A stretch of DNA of 64,000 nucleotides, from the NCBI RefSeq assembly GCF_001403795.1, contig NZ_CXSU01000012.1, positions 1,180,471 through 1,244,470 of the forward strand, written 5' to 3'. A model generated the notes under the pieces. It was not told where the DNA came from and did no database searches. It saw nothing but the letters and a program-made list of their open reading frames with translations. Shown here one piece after another: positions 32,267 to 42,005 of the stretch. Numbering within the stretch: position 1 is the first letter of the stretch; each line of letters opens with the position of its first letter. This stretch comes from Jannaschia donghaensis (GTDB lineage Bacteria > Pseudomonadota > Alphaproteobacteria > Rhodobacterales > Rhodobacteraceae). The translations under genes and the position numbers were made by a program.

Positions 32267-34666
32267 TCAGTGTGCGGTCGCGCCACTTGCCCCGGTCTGT
32301 GCGGCCTTGGCCGCCAGTGCCGCGGCCTCCTCTGCCGCTTCGTCCCAGTCGATCGGCTCGGGCGTGCCGGTCAGGGCCAGCTTGAGCACTTCGGACACAT
32401 GCTTGACCGGCACGATTTCCAGCCCGTTCTTCACACTGTCCGGCAGCTCGACCAGGTCCTTCTCGTTCTCCTCGGGGATCAGGACCGTCTTGATGCCACC
32501 GCGCAGGGCGGCCAACAGCTTCTCCTTGAGGCCCCCGATCGGCATCGCGTTGCCGCGCAGCGACACTTCGCCCGTCATGGCGATATCGCGGCGCACCGGG
32601 ATCTGCGTCAGGGCAGACACGATGGATGTGACCATCGCCAGACCCGCGCTTGGCCCGTCCTTGGGTGTCGCACCATCCGGAACGTGGACATGGATATCCA
32701 TCGTGTCGAACTTCGGCGGTTTGATCCCGATCTGCGGCGCGATGGAGCGGACATAGCTGCTGGCCGCGTCGATGCTCTCCTTCATCACGTCGCCCAGCTT
32801 GCCGGTGGTCTTCATCCGACCCTTGCCCGGCAGGCGCAGCGCTTCGATGTGCAAAAGGTCGCCGCCGACGGACGTATAGGCCAGCCCGGTGACGACACCG
32901 ATCTGATCCTCCAGCTCGGCCAGACCGTAACGATGCCTCTTGACCCCCAGGAAGTCGTCCAGGTTCTCCGCCGAGACCGTGACCGACTTGTCCTTCTTGC
33001 CGACGATCCGCGTGACAGCCTTGCGCGCGACCTTGGCGATCTCACGCTCCAAGTTTCGCACGCCCGCCTCGCGGGTGTAGGTCTGTACGATGGCTGTCAG
33101 CGCATCGTCCGTCAGCTCGAACTCGCCCTTGCGCAGGCCGTGGTTCTTGACCTGTTTGGGCAGAAGATGGGTCTTGGCAATCTCGACCTTCTCCTCCTCG
33201 GTATAGCCGGCCAGCGGGATGATCTCCATCCGGTCCAGCAACGGGCCCGGCATGTTGTAGGAGTTCGACGTGGTCAGGAACATCACATTCGACAGGTCGT
33301 ATTCGACCTCCAGATAGTGATCGACGAACGTCCCGTTCTGTTCGGGATCGAGCACTTCGAGCATGGCCGACGCCGGGTCGCCCCGGAAATCGTTGCCCAT
33401 CTTGTCGATCTCATCCAGCAGGATCAGCGGGTTGGTCGTCTTGGCCTTTTTCAGCGCCTGAATGATCTTGCCCGGCATCGACCCGATATAGGTCCGGCGG
33501 TGGCCGCGGATCTCGGATTCGTCGCGCACCCCACCCAGCGAGATGCGAATGAATTCGCGCCCCGTGGCCTTGGCGACCGATTTGCCCAAGCTGGTCTTGC
33601 CCACACCCGGCGGCCCGACAAGGCACAAGATCGGCCCCTTGAGCTTGGTCGAACGGGCCTGCACGGCCAGATATTCGACGATGCGTTCCTTCACCTTTTC
33701 CAGACCGTAATGATCCTTGTCGAGGACGGCCTGCGCCTTGGTGATGTCCTTCTTGACGCGGGACTTGGTGCCCCACGGGATCGACAGCATCCAGTCGAGG
33801 TAGTTGCGCACGACCGTCGCTTCGGCGGACATGGGCGACATGTTCTTGAGCTTCTTCATCTCGGCGTCGGCCTTGTCGCGCGCCTCTTTCGACAGCTTGG
33901 TCTCGGCGATGCGCTTCTCCAGCTCGGCGACTTCGCCCTCGCCGTCCTCGCCGTCGCCCAGCTCCTTCTGGATCGCCTTCATCTGCTCGTTGAGGTAATA
34001 TTCGCGCTGCGTCTTCTCCATCTGGGATTTGACGCGGGATTTGATGCGCTTCTCGACCTGTAGGACGGACATTTCGCCCTGCATCATGCCGAACACCTTC
34101 TCAAGGCGTTCCGACACGGTCAGCAGCTCCAGAAGCTCCTGCTTCTGATCGACCTCGATGCCCAGATGACCGGACACCAGATCCACCAGCTTGGCCGGAT
34201 CCTGCGCTTCCTGCACGGCACCCAGGGCTTCCTCGGGGATGTTCTTTTTGACCTTGGCATAGCGCTCGAATTCGTCGGAGACGGATTTGAGCAAGGCGTC
34301 GATCGTCGGCTGATCGCCGTTCGACTCGGTCAATTCCTCGGCCTCGGCCTCGAAGAAATGCTCGTTTTCAAGGAAGCGGTGAATCTTCACGCGGCTGCGG
34401 CCCTCGACCAGAACCTTCACGGTGCCGTCGGGCAGTTTCAGCAGTTGCAGCACATTGGCCAGCACGCCAACGCGGTAGATGCCATCGCTCTCGGGCTCGT
34501 CCACCGACGGATCGACCTGGCTCGACAGCAGGATCTGCTTGTCGTCTGCCATCACCTCCTCCAGCGCGCGGACCGATTTCTCGCGGCCGACGAACAGGGG
34601 GACGATCATGTGCGGGAAAACCACGATGTCGCGCAGCGGCAGCACCGGGTGAATGGAAGTCGTCAT
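32267..34666 (-). CDS. lon: ATP-dependent protease La (Lon)
   Basis: A full-length 799-residue Lon: N-terminal substrate-binding domain (VLPLRDIVVFPHMIVPLFVG), the AAA+ module with Walker A GPPGVGKTSLGKSVA and Walker B LILLDEIDKM, and the C-terminal serine-lysine protease domain with PKDGPSAGLAM (catalytic serine) and the lysine in PIGGLKEKLLAA. It degrades misfolded and regulatory proteins in the cytoplasm. AAAGGA lies before ATG 34666. A heat-shock-type promoter lies about 70-100 bases upstream. Confidence 0.98.
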   Translation of the reverse strand: MTTSIHPVLPLRDIVVFPHMIVPLFVGREKSVRALEEVMADDKQILLSSQVDPSVDEPESDGIYRVGVLANVLQLLKLPDGTVKVLVEGRSRVKIHRFLENEHFFEAEAEELTESNGDQPTIDALLKSVSDEFERYAKVKKNIPEEALGAVQEAQDPAKLVDLVSGHLGIEVDQKQELLELLTVSERLEKVFGMMQGEMSVLQVEKRIKSRVKSQMEKTQREYYLNEQMKAIQKELGDGEDGEGEVAELEKRIAETKLSKEARDKADAEMKKLKNMSPMSAEATVVRNYLDWMLSIPWGTKSRVKKDITKAQAVLDKDHYGLEKVKERIVEYLAVQARSTKLKGPILCLVGPPGVGKTSLGKSVAKATGREFIRISLGGVRDESEIRGHRRTYIGSMPGKIIQALKKAKTTNPLILLDEIDKMGNDFRGDPASAMLEVLDPEQNGTFVDHYLEVEYDLSNVMFLTTSNSYNMPGPLLDRMEIIPLAGYTEEEKVEIAKTHLLPKQVKNHGLRKGEFELTDDALTAIVQTYTREAGVRNLEREIAKVARKAVTRIVGKKDKSVTVSAENLDDFLGVKRHRYGLAELEDQIGVVTGLAYTSVGGDLLHIEALRLPGKGRMKTTGKLGDVMKESIDAASSYVRSIAPQIGIKPPKFDTMDIHVHVPDGATPKDGPSAGLAMVTSIVSALTQIPVRRDIAMTGEVSLRGNAMPIGGLKEKLLAALRGGIKTVLIPEENEKDLVELPDSVKNGLEIVPVKHVSEVLKLALTGTPEPIDWDEAAEEAAALAAKAAQTGASGATAH

Positions 34667-34737
34667 ATTATATCCTTTCGCAAAGGAATCCCGCCCCGGA
34701 TACGGCAGCCTTGGGATCCTTCCGTCATCGAAGTCCT

Positions 34738-34767
34738 ATTTGGGGCCTGGGCCCGACACCTTCAACC
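34738..34767 (-). promoter_or_regulatory. Heat-shock (RpoH-type) promoter of lon
   Basis: On the minus strand GGTTGAA (34767-34761), a 15-bp spacer and CCCCAAAT (34745-34738) match the sigma-32 pattern CTTGAA-N13-15-CCCCATNT closely. Transcription would start near 34730, leaving a leader of about 65 bases before lon. lon is a classical heat-shock gene, which fits. Confidence 0.65.
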
Positions 34768-34917
34768 TGCGATGTTCCGCTTCCGTTTCGCAACATCCTG
34801 TTGGTTTGCACACCCAGGGACAAGACCGCGACCATCCATTTCCACGGGAGCGTGACGAATTTGCGCCCTGGAACACGGCCAATCCGCGACAGGCGAATAC
34901 CGTTATTTCAAATTATT

Positions 34918-36048
34918 TCAAATCGGCTCCACGTCGCCTTCGGCCCGCCGCGCATGAAAAACCGCCTGCCATGCGTCGAATGTGCCCGCCGCGATGGCGC
35001 CCCGCATTCCGGCCATCAGATCCTGATAATAGTGCAAATTATGCCATGTCAGCAGCATCCCCGCGATCATCTCCTTAGATCGAGAGACGTGGTGCAGATA
35101 CGCCCGGGAATAGCTTGAACAGGCCGGACAGGCACATTCCGCATCCAACGGGCGCGGGTCGTCCGCGTGACGCGCGTTTCGGATGTTGACCACGCCCCTG
35201 CGCGTGAACGCCTGCCCCGTGCGGCCCGACCGCGACGGCAACACGCAATCCATCATGTCCACACCGCGCGCGACGGCCCCCACGATATCATCCGGCTTGC
35301 CCACCCCCATCAGATAGCGGGGCCTGTCCACCGGCAGCTGATCGGGTGCATAGTCCAGACAATCGAACATCGCCGCCTGCCCCTCGCCCACGGCCAAACC
35401 GCCGATGGCGTATCCGTCGAACCCGATGTCGCGCAGCGCGTCCGCCGATTGGGCGCGCAAGTCCTGCTCCAACCCGCCCTGCTGAATACCGAACAGGGCG
35501 TGTCCGGGTCGGTCGCCGAAGGCCGTCTTGGACCGCTTCGCCCACCGCATCGAAAGCTCCATCGATGTGGCGATGCGGTCGCGGTCCGCCGGCAGGGCCG
35601 GGCATTCGTCGAAACACATCACGATGTCCGACCCCAGCAGGGCCTGGATTTCCATGCTACGCTCGGGCGTCAGGCGATGTTTCGATCCGTCGATGTGGGA
35701 TTTGAACGTCACCCCATCCTCGTCCAGCTTGCGCAATGCGCCCAGGCTCATCACCTGAAACCCGCCGGAATCCGTCAGGATGGGACCATCCCAGTTCATG
35801 AAACCATGCAATCCGCCCAGCCGCGCGATACGCTCCGCCGTGGGCCGCAGCATCAGGTGATAGGTGTTGCCCAGCAGGATGTCGGCCCCGGTCGCGCGCA
35901 CCGACTCCGGCATCATCCCCTTGACCGTCGCGGCCGTGCCCACGGGCATGAAGGCGGGCGTGCGGATCGCACCGCGTGTCGTCTGAATCTTGCCGGTCCG
36001 GGCCTTGCCGTCGGTGGCGTCCAGGTGAAAGGAAATGCGGTCGGTCAT
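34918..36048 (-). CDS. tgt: tRNA-guanine transglycosylase
   Basis: Tgt exchanges the wobble guanine of GUN-anticodon tRNAs (including the tRNA-Asp encoded here) for preQ1 on the way to queuosine. The 376 residues include [12 protein letters not shown] (active-site aspartate), [27 protein letters not shown], and the zinc ligands in [20 protein letters not shown] 36048 is the family start; the upstream extension is a shadow. queA, the next enzyme of the pathway, is at 59527-60579. Confidence 0.97.
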   Translation of the reverse strand: MTDRISFHLDATDGKARTGKIQTTRGAIRTPAFMPVGTAATVKGMMPESVRATGADILLGNTYHLMLRPTAERIARLGGLHGFMNWDGPILTDSGGFQVMSLGALRKLDEDGVTFKSHIDGSKHRLTPERSMEIQALLGSDIVMCFDECPALPADRDRIATSMELSMRWAKRSKTAFGDRPGHALFGIQQGGLEQDLRAQSADALRDIGFDGYAIGGLAVGEGQAAMFDCLDYAPDQLPVDRPRYLMGVGKPDDIVGAVARGVDMMDCVLPSRSGRTGQAFTRRGVVNIRNARHADDPRPLDAECACPACSSYSRAYLHHVSRSKEMIAGMLLTWHNLHYYQDLMAGMRGAIAAGTFDAWQAVFHARRAEGDVEPI

Positions 36049-36339
36049 TCGCGGGCCTGCCTTTGTGCGCGGTGTCGGCGGGCCATAGCAGGCGTCCGCG
36101 CGCCCCGCCACCAATCCGGACGCCGCAGGGTCATTGGAACGATGGGGCCCGCGTACAAGATACCCCCAGCCACGTGTTACAAAAGCTGCGCGGGATTTTG
36201 CCCATAATGATCGCAATCTGGCCAAAACCAGCCATCCCGCGCCGCTCACGACGATACGACCTGACGGCCCGCGATTCTGTTCCTACGTCGGCGGAAGCGG
36301 CCCCGGGCAAGGGGTCGGATAACAAACAGGAGTTCTCCC

Positions 36340-36930
36340 ATGAAACGTCTTGCTCTTCTCGCGATGATTCCCTTTGCGGCCACGCCGGTGTTTGCCGGCA
36401 ACATCGAACCCCCGGTCGCCGAACCGGCCCCCGCGCCGGTCTTCGTGGAGCCGACGCCCGCCTATGAATGGTCCGGTGCCTATATCGGTGCGCAAGGAAG
36501 CTATGCGGACATCAGCACCGATGGCGATGTCGAACTCGACGACGACGGCGGCCTTTACGGTTTGCGCGCGGGCTATGACTTCCAGCGCGGCAGCCAGGTG
36601 TTCGGCGGTCTGGTTCAGTACGACTTCGGCGAGATCGAGTTGGAAGATTCCGACATCGAGGTCGAAAACGTCCTACGCATCGGTGCCCGCTACGGTATCA
36701 CGACCGGCGCCGCGCTGTATTACGGTCTGGCCGGCTACGCACAGGCCGACACGAACTCGATCGGCGACACCGACGGGTATTTCGCCGGTCTGGGGTATGA
36801 GCGTTTCATCACCGAGAACGTCACCTTCGGTGCCGAAGCGATGTACCATGACTTCGACGATTTCGACGATGCCGACGGAACGGATGCAACGGCCACGACC
36901 GTTGGCTTGAACCTCAACTACCGGTTCTGA
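36340..36930 (+). CDS. Outer-membrane beta-barrel protein (porin family)
   Basis: A 196-residue protein with a signal peptide (MKRLALLAMIPFAATPVFAG), a proline-rich linker, and an eight-stranded barrel-like region that starts WSGAYIGAQGSYAD and ends with the C-terminal NLNYRF, whose final phenylalanine is typical of outer-membrane proteins. It is rich in aspartate and glutamate in the loops. It belongs to the Omp25/opacity-like group of small barrels; a specific function is unknown. CAGGAG precedes the start. Confidence 0.85.
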   Translation: MKRLALLAMIPFAATPVFAGNIEPPVAEPAPAPVFVEPTPAYEWSGAYIGAQGSYADISTDGDVELDDDGGLYGLRAGYDFQRGSQVFGGLVQYDFGEIELEDSDIEVENVLRIGARYGITTGAALYYGLAGYAQADTNSIGDTDGYFAGLGYERFITENVTFGAEAMYHDFDDFDDADGTDATATTVGLNLNYRF

Positions 36931-36940
36931 TCCAGCCCAC

Positions 36941-36963
36941 GGGCGGTCCTCTCGGGGCCGCCC
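36941..36963 (+). terminator. Hairpin after the outer-membrane protein gene
   Basis: GGGCGG (36941-36946) and CCGCCC (36958-36963) pair around an inner TCC/GGG stem. It is 11 bases after the stop. There is no T run, so termination strength is unclear. Confidence 0.5.
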
Positions 36964-37045
36964 TGCGCGATCGGGGGCCGATGCCCCTTTACGCCCCCGG
37001 TCGCAATCCTTATCTTTTCAGTCGACCAATTCAGGGGTTCATTAC

Positions 37046-37420
37046 ATGACCGACGCCTCCTCCCAGACCGATGAGCGCCTCGAGGGCACACCGCTCATCG
37101 CGCCTTCGACGACCGATCACCCCCTGCACGAGGCGGTGGTCGATGCCTGTCGGTCCGTGTTCGACCCCGAAATTCCCGTCAATATCTTCGATCTGGGCTT
37201 GATCTACACGATCGATATCGATCCCGAAAATTCGGTGAAGGTCATCATGACCCTGACGGCCCCCGGATGCCCCGTCGCCGGCGAGATGCCGGGTTGGGTC
37301 GCCGATGCCGTCCTGGCGCAACCGGGCGTGAAAGACGTGGACGTGGATCTGGTGTTCGAACCGCCCTGGGGCATGGAAATGATGTCCGACGAGGCGCGGC
37401 TGGAACTGGGCTTCATGTAA
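37046..37420 (+). CDS. SufT-type Fe-S assembly factor (MIP18/DUF59 family)
   Basis: A 124-residue MIP18-family (DUF59) protein. The family core begins at about residue 29 with a helix ending VFDPEIPVNIFDLGLIY, followed by MTLTAPGCPVAGEMP with the conserved cysteine, and VDLVFEPPWGMEMMSDEAR. Such proteins help mature Fe-S clusters in the Suf pathway. The first 25 residues are polar and look disordered. No suf operon is adjacent; an IscA-type gene lies 3.4 kb downstream. Confidence 0.85.
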   Translation: MTDASSQTDERLEGTPLIAPSTTDHPLHEAVVDACRSVFDPEIPVNIFDLGLIYTIDIDPENSVKVIMTLTAPGCPVAGEMPGWVADAVLAQPGVKDVDVDLVFEPPWGMEMMSDEARLELGFM

Positions 37421-37683
37421 CGCACCGGCCGGTCCGGCGCACGCTGTGCGCGATCGGGCCGGGATTGGTTCGCGTCGATACGGAAACCCGTTTTTCTGCG
37501 AAAACACTTGTGACCGATGCATAACATGGCGTTCACTCGACCGTGAGGATGTTTCGCGAGAGGCGTCCTCGCTTCGGGGGGACGACCTATCCCGCCGGAG
37601 GCGGAGCGCTACGCTCCATTCGCCCACGACGGCCGTGCCCCCTGCACTGTCGTGGCGGGCATTTGTATATTTGCGCCGTTGTG

Positions 37684-37727
37684 TTGTCATCTTTCGTTCA
37701 CCCACCGGTCACGACAGGTTCACCACT
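37684..37727 (+). promoter_or_regulatory. Array of four PhoB half-sites (Pho box)
   Basis: Four 7-bp units, TTGTCAT (37684), CGTTCAC (37695), CGGTCAC (37706) and GGTTCAC (37717), are each separated by four bases, giving a strict 11-bp period. This is the layout of tandem Pho boxes (consensus CTGTCAT/CTGTCAC units). The array ends about 40 bases before the glycerophosphodiesterase start, the right distance for PhoB acting at a -35-less promoter. The rest of the 348-base gap (37421-37768) shows no gene. Confidence 0.75.
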
Positions 37728-37768
37728 GGGCCCGATGTGGTCGTCACATCGATCCAGGAGAGACATCC

Positions 37769-39007
37769 ATGAAAATTCGACCAGGTCTGGGGGCACTCGC
37801 CCTGCTTATCGCGACCCCCGCCGCAGCCGAGACCCATGCCACCGACACGGGGCTCAGCTATGGTCCCCGCCCTGCATGGCTCATCAGTCAGATGGACGAG
37901 GGCGATCTGAAGACCCGGCTGCAGGCCTGCTCCGGCCAGACGCCGACGCGCAGTAACTTTTCCATCGGGCACCGCGGCGCGCCCCTGATGTTTCCCGAAC
38001 ATACGGTCGAATCCAACGTCGCCGCGGCGTCCATGGGCGCGGGTATTCTGGAATGCGATGTGACGTTCACCAAAGATCACGAACTGGTCTGCCGCCACGC
38101 GCAAAACGACCTGCACACGACGACCGATATCCTCGTGTCCGACCTGGCGGACACCTGCGCGACCGCCTTCACACCGGCCAGCGGCGACGAGGATGCGACG
38201 GCGGAATGCCGGACGTCGGACATCACGCTGGCCGAATACCGCACCTTGTCGCCCAAGATGGACGCTGCCGACGGCAGCGCCATCACCGCCGAGGACTATC
38301 AGGGCGGGATCGCGGACTACCGCACGGCGCTGTATGGCAACGGCACGACGATCATGACCCATGCCGAGTCGATCGAGCTGTTCCGCGCGCTTGGCGCGAA
38401 ATTCACGCCCGAACTGAAATCTCCCGTTGTGGACATGCCGCACGAAGGCTTCAGCCAACAGGATTACGCGCAAAAACTGATCGATGAATACAAAGCCGCG
38501 GGCGTCCCGGCGTCGGATGTCTGGGCGCAGTCCTTCAACCTCGACGACATCCTGTACTGGATCGAGAACGAGCCCGACTTCGGCGCGCAGGCGGTCTATC
38601 TGGATGACCGATATGAGGCGGAGGACGCGGACGAAGGCCTGATCGACCCGATGGATGCGTCCACCTTCAAGCCGACGATGTCCGAACTGGCCGATATGGG
38701 TGTGAACTACATCGCCCCACCCCTGTGGATGTTGGTCACGGTTCAGGACGGGGAAATCGTGCCGTCCGTCTATGCGACCGAGGCGAAGGCCGCCGGCCTG
38801 AACATGATCGCATGGTCGCTGGAACGGTCCGGTCCGTTGAACGATGGCGGCGGGTGGTACTATCAATCGATCGAGGATGTGACCGATAACGACGGTGTCA
38901 CCTATGACTTGGTCGATGTTCTGGCGCAGGACGTCGGCGTGGTCGGTATCTTCTCCGACTGGCCGGCGACGGTCACCTATTACGCGAACTGCCTCGGTCT
39001 CGATTAA
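37769..39007 (+). CDS. Periplasmic glycerophosphodiester phosphodiesterase
   Basis: A 412-residue secreted enzyme that splits glycerophosphodiesters from lipids to glycerol-3-phosphate and an alcohol. The signal peptide is [20 protein letters not shown]. Active-site residues are visible in [14 protein letters not shown] (His 68, Arg 69) and [17 protein letters not shown] (Glu 95, Asp 97, His 110). Insertions of about 60 residues after the first motif make it longer than UgpQ and closer to GlpQ. AGGAG precedes ATG 37769. The Pho-box array upstream indicates induction by phosphate starvation. Confidence 0.93.
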   Translation: MKIRPGLGALALLIATPAAAETHATDTGLSYGPRPAWLISQMDEGDLKTRLQACSGQTPTRSNFSIGHRGAPLMFPEHTVESNVAAASMGAGILECDVTFTKDHELVCRHAQNDLHTTTDILVSDLADTCATAFTPASGDEDATAECRTSDITLAEYRTLSPKMDAADGSAITAEDYQGGIADYRTALYGNGTTIMTHAESIELFRALGAKFTPELKSPVVDMPHEGFSQQDYAQKLIDEYKAAGVPASDVWAQSFNLDDILYWIENEPDFGAQAVYLDDRYEAEDADEGLIDPMDASTFKPTMSELADMGVNYIAPPLWMLVTVQDGEIVPSVYATEAKAAGLNMIAWSLERSGPLNDGGGWYYQSIEDVTDNDGVTYDLVDVLAQDVGVVGIFSDWPATVTYYANCLGLD

Positions 39008-39026
39008 CCCTCACGCCACGAACCTT

Positions 39027-39062
39027 CACGCCGGAGGGAACCTGATTTCCTCTGGCGTGTTT
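39027..39062 (+). terminator. Terminator after the glycerophosphodiesterase gene
   Basis: A 14-bp stem with two G-T pairs (39027-39040 with 39046-39059) and a five-base loop is followed by a short T stretch. It ends just before the mscS start at 39070. Confidence 0.65.
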
Positions 39063-39069
39063 CGCCGAC

Positions 39070-40737
39070 ATGTCATGCCTTTTCCGTAGTGCCCTTGTCG
39101 GCATCCTTTGCCTGTTCTCCGTCACCGCCGCTCACGCTCAGCAAGATCCGTGGTTTGCTGTCGACGCGGTGAACACGGGTCTCTCGGACCTGCCCGAAGA
39201 CGTCGACCGGCGGACGCCACGCACGGCGATGGAGAGTTTCTACCGCGCTGCAGCGGCGGAGGATTGGGCCAGCGCCGCGCATCTTCTGGACCTGTCCGAC
39301 CTCGCCGTCGCGGATCAGGCCGTTCAAGGCCCGGAATTGGCCGAGAAACTGTTCCAACTGCTCGAACGCAAGGCGGTCATCGATTGGTCCACGTTCCTGC
39401 AGCGCCCCGACGCCTTGCAGGCACGCGGTGGCCAGAACGAAGCCCAGGCCGGAGAGCCGCGCCGCTCGCTTCTGCTGCGGGACGTCAGCCTGGACCCGGT
39501 GCCATCCGCGATCCGCCTGAACCGCGTCAAAGTCGGCGAAAACGGAACCCCGTTCTGGATCTTTCCGCGCGAAACGGTCGCGGACATCGACGCCATGTAC
39601 GAGGTCTATGGCCCCAAAGCCTTTGAGAAGAATCTGCCATCGGTCCTGCGCCAAGACGCGTTTCTGGGCCTGATGTGGTGGGAAATCTTGGGCCTGCCAC
39701 TTCTTTTGATCGCGGCGGGCGGTCTTGGATATTTCGTGCGCGCGACGTTGAAATGGGCAAACCGAACATTTGCGGCGTCGGGCCTGCCGTCGCGCATTCT
39801 GCATGCGATTTCGACCCCCCTCGTCGTGGCGTCGGTCGCCATCCTCATCTCCTCCATCACGCGGAACCTCTTCGTCTTCTCGGGCCAGATCGATCTGTTC
39901 ATCGGGCCGCTGATCGCGATCGGCTTCGTCGCCGCCGTCCTGATGCTGATCGTAAATGTTGTCGAAGCGATCATGGACACGCTGATCGCGCCGGGCGACG
40001 ACGTCGACTTGACCGCCCCCGACCGCGCCGAAAGTCGTGTGGCGGCAACGCGCCTGAATGCCGCCAAGCGGATCCTGGTGATTCTCGTCGTGCTGATCGG
40101 CTCGGGGATCGTGCTGTCCACCGCCGACATCTTCCGCTCCATCGGCCTGTCGCTTCTGGCATCCGCCGGCGCGCTGACACTCGTGATGGGGTTCGCGGCC
40201 CGCGACGTGCTGGGCAACATCATGGCCAGCCTTCAGATCGCATTGAACCAATCGGCGCGCGTCGGCGACCGCATCATCTTCGAAGGCGAGTTGTGCCATG
40301 TCGAACGCATCCACATGACGTTCGTGCAGCTGCGCCATTGGGAAGGCACCCGGATGATAGTGCCCGTGAAGGAATTCGTGTCCAAGGCATTCCGCAACTG
40401 GTCGCTGGTCGAGCCGGAGATGACGCGGGTCATCAAGCTCAAGCTGTCGCCCCGCGCCGACGTGGAACGCCTGCGCCAGGCATTCTTCGACGTCGTGCGC
40501 GAGGTGAAGGAGACCGAAATCGGTCAGAACCTCGGCGATCTGGACGACATGGCCGTAAACGTCGCCGGTCAAGACACGCTTGGCATAGACGTGTGGTTCA
40601 ACGTGCCCTGCGCCGATGCCAACACATCGTTCGAAGTGGCCTGCGAGGTGCGGGAGCGATTGCTGGTCCGCGCGAACGAAGTTTTCGACAAGGATGAAGC
40701 GCTGTATCCGCAAAGTGCCGTGGCCGACGCCGCGTGA
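39070..40737 (+). CDS. Mechanosensitive ion channel, MscS family
   Basis: A 555-residue protein with a signal peptide (ending TAAHAQ), a periplasmic domain of about 180 residues and several membrane helices from about residue 200. The MscS core has the pore-lining helix and TM3 region read as ALTLVMGFAARDVLGNIMAS, then the beta domain starting with RVGDRIIFEG. It protects the cell against osmotic downshock. No clear ribosome site precedes ATG 39070, which follows a terminator hairpin directly, so the start is the least certain part. Confidence 0.9.
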   Translation: MSCLFRSALVGILCLFSVTAAHAQQDPWFAVDAVNTGLSDLPEDVDRRTPRTAMESFYRAAAAEDWASAAHLLDLSDLAVADQAVQGPELAEKLFQLLERKAVIDWSTFLQRPDALQARGGQNEAQAGEPRRSLLLRDVSLDPVPSAIRLNRVKVGENGTPFWIFPRETVADIDAMYEVYGPKAFEKNLPSVLRQDAFLGLMWWEILGLPLLLIAAGGLGYFVRATLKWANRTFAASGLPSRILHAISTPLVVASVAILISSITRNLFVFSGQIDLFIGPLIAIGFVAAVLMLIVNVVEAIMDTLIAPGDDVDLTAPDRAESRVAATRLNAAKRILVILVVLIGSGIVLSTADIFRSIGLSLLASAGALTLVMGFAARDVLGNIMASLQIALNQSARVGDRIIFEGELCHVERIHMTFVQLRHWEGTRMIVPVKEFVSKAFRNWSLVEPEMTRVIKLKLSPRADVERLRQAFFDVVREVKETEIGQNLGDLDDMAVNVAGQDTLGIDVWFNVPCADANTSFEVACEVRERLLVRANEVFDKDEALYPQSAVADAA

Positions 40738-40796
40738 TCCCCGGCCCTTGAGATCGGGTCCGGCGGCGATTAGATATCGGTCAAGGAGAACGCCCG

Positions 40797-41183
40797 ATGT
40801 TTGCCATTCCAGGACAATCCCCCGTGACGGTGACGCCCGCTGCCGCCAAGCAGATCGCGCGGCTGATGGCCAAGCAGGATGCGGCCGGTCTGCGCATCGG
40901 CGTCAAGAAGGGTGGCTGCGCGGGCATGGAATACACCATGGATTACGTGGCCGAGGCCGAAACCCACGACGAAGTGGTGGAAGTCGATGGCGGCGCCCGC
41001 GTTCTGATTGCGCCGATGGCGCAGATGTTCCTGTTCGGCACGGAAATCGACTACGAGACGTCGCTGCTGGAATCGGGCTTCAAGTTCCGCAATCCCAACG
41101 TGGTCGATGCCTGCGGCTGCGGCGAGTCGATCAAGTTCGACGAAAGCCTGGACGTCCCCGCGGGCGGTGCGCCGCGCCTGTGA
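40797..41183 (+). CDS. Iron-sulfur cluster assembly protein, HesB/IscA (SufA) family
   Basis: A 128-residue A-type carrier that holds and passes on Fe-S clusters. The three invariant cysteines are present: GGCAGMEYTM (Cys 41) and DACGCGESI (Cys 106 and 108). AAGGAGA lies well placed before ATG 40797. The residues around the second cysteine pair fit the SufA/IscA group. It is followed by tpiA in the same direction. Confidence 0.94.
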   Translation: MFAIPGQSPVTVTPAAAKQIARLMAKQDAAGLRIGVKKGGCAGMEYTMDYVAEAETHDEVVEVDGGARVLIAPMAQMFLFGTEIDYETSLLESGFKFRNPNVVDACGCGESIKFDESLDVPAGGAPRL

Positions 41184-41230
41184 TCTAGACCCCGCATCTG
41201 CTATCCCTGTCGCAATACAGGAGAGACGAG

Positions 41231-41950
41231 ATGCCCCAGAAGATCGCCGCCGGAAACTGGAAGATGAACGGAACGCTCGAAGCGGTGCCGGAGGCCGGTG
41301 CCATTGCCGCCGCGTCCGGAGCGGTCGAGACGATCCTTTGCCCCCCTGCCACGCTGATCGGGCCGCTGACCCTTGCGGCGCAGGGCACGGATCTTCGGAT
41401 CGGGGGCCAATCGTGTCACCCGGCCGCGTCTGGGGCGCATACCGGCGACATCTCGGCCGCAATGCTGGCAGATGCCGGCGCGACATACTGCATCACCGGA
41501 CATTCTGAACGCCGCGCCGATCACGGCGAAAGCGATGATGATGTCCGGGCGCAGACCGAAGCCGCCTGGGCCGCCGGGCTGCGCGCCATCCTGTGCATCG
41601 GTGAGACGCTGGAGCAGCGCGAGGCCGGCGAGACGCTTGACGTGCTGACCGCCCAGCTCGAGGGTTCCCTGCCGGGTGGTGCAACGGAAGAAAATACGAT
41701 CATCGCCTATGAGCCGGTCTGGGCCATCGGCACCGGCAAGGTCGCCAGCCCCGACCAGGTGGCCGAAGTCCACGACGCGCTGCGCGACCACGTCGGACCG
41801 GAGATGTCGTTGCTTTATGGTGGATCGGTCAAGGCCGGGAACGCGGCAGAGCTTTTCGCCCTGACGAACGTAGACGGCGCATTGGTCGGCGGGGCGAGCC
41901 TGAAGGCCGCGGATTTCGTGCCCATCGTCGAGGCGCTGGCCGCGTCCTGA
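41231..41950 (+). CDS. tpiA: Triose-phosphate isomerase
   Basis: A 239-residue enzyme interconverting dihydroxyacetone phosphate and glyceraldehyde 3-phosphate. Active-site motifs: GNWKMNG (lysine), ITGHSERR (histidine), and IAYEPVWAIGTGKVA (catalytic glutamate), then LLYGGSVKAGNA for phosphate binding. It is slightly shorter than the 250-residue norm, as in other alphaproteobacterial forms. CAGGAGAG precedes ATG 41231. Confidence 0.97.
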   Translation: MPQKIAAGNWKMNGTLEAVPEAGAIAAASGAVETILCPPATLIGPLTLAAQGTDLRIGGQSCHPAASGAHTGDISAAMLADAGATYCITGHSERRADHGESDDDVRAQTEAAWAAGLRAILCIGETLEQREAGETLDVLTAQLEGSLPGGATEENTIIAYEPVWAIGTGKVASPDQVAEVHDALRDHVGPEMSLLYGGSVKAGNAAELFALTNVDGALVGGASLKAADFVPIVEALAAS

Positions 41951-41955
41951 AACAA

Positions 41956-41983
41956 GAAGGGCGACCCCGGCGGGCCGCCCTTC
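41956..41983. terminator. Hairpin between tpiA and TRAP system 2
   Basis: GAAGGGCG (41956-41963) pairs with CGCCCTTC (41976-41983), with CCC/GGG extending the stem inside. It lies between the convergent tpiA and dctM genes and may serve both. Confidence 0.6.
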
Positions 41984-42005
41984 GTCATCCCTGCGGATCG
42001 CCCCG

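Noticed and set aside
32240-34063. A 607-codon open frame on the plus strand opposite lon
   Set aside because: It lies entirely antisense to the well-recognised Lon protease and reads as histidine/arginine/glutamine-rich low-complexity sequence. Such long shadow frames are expected in GC-rich coding DNA.
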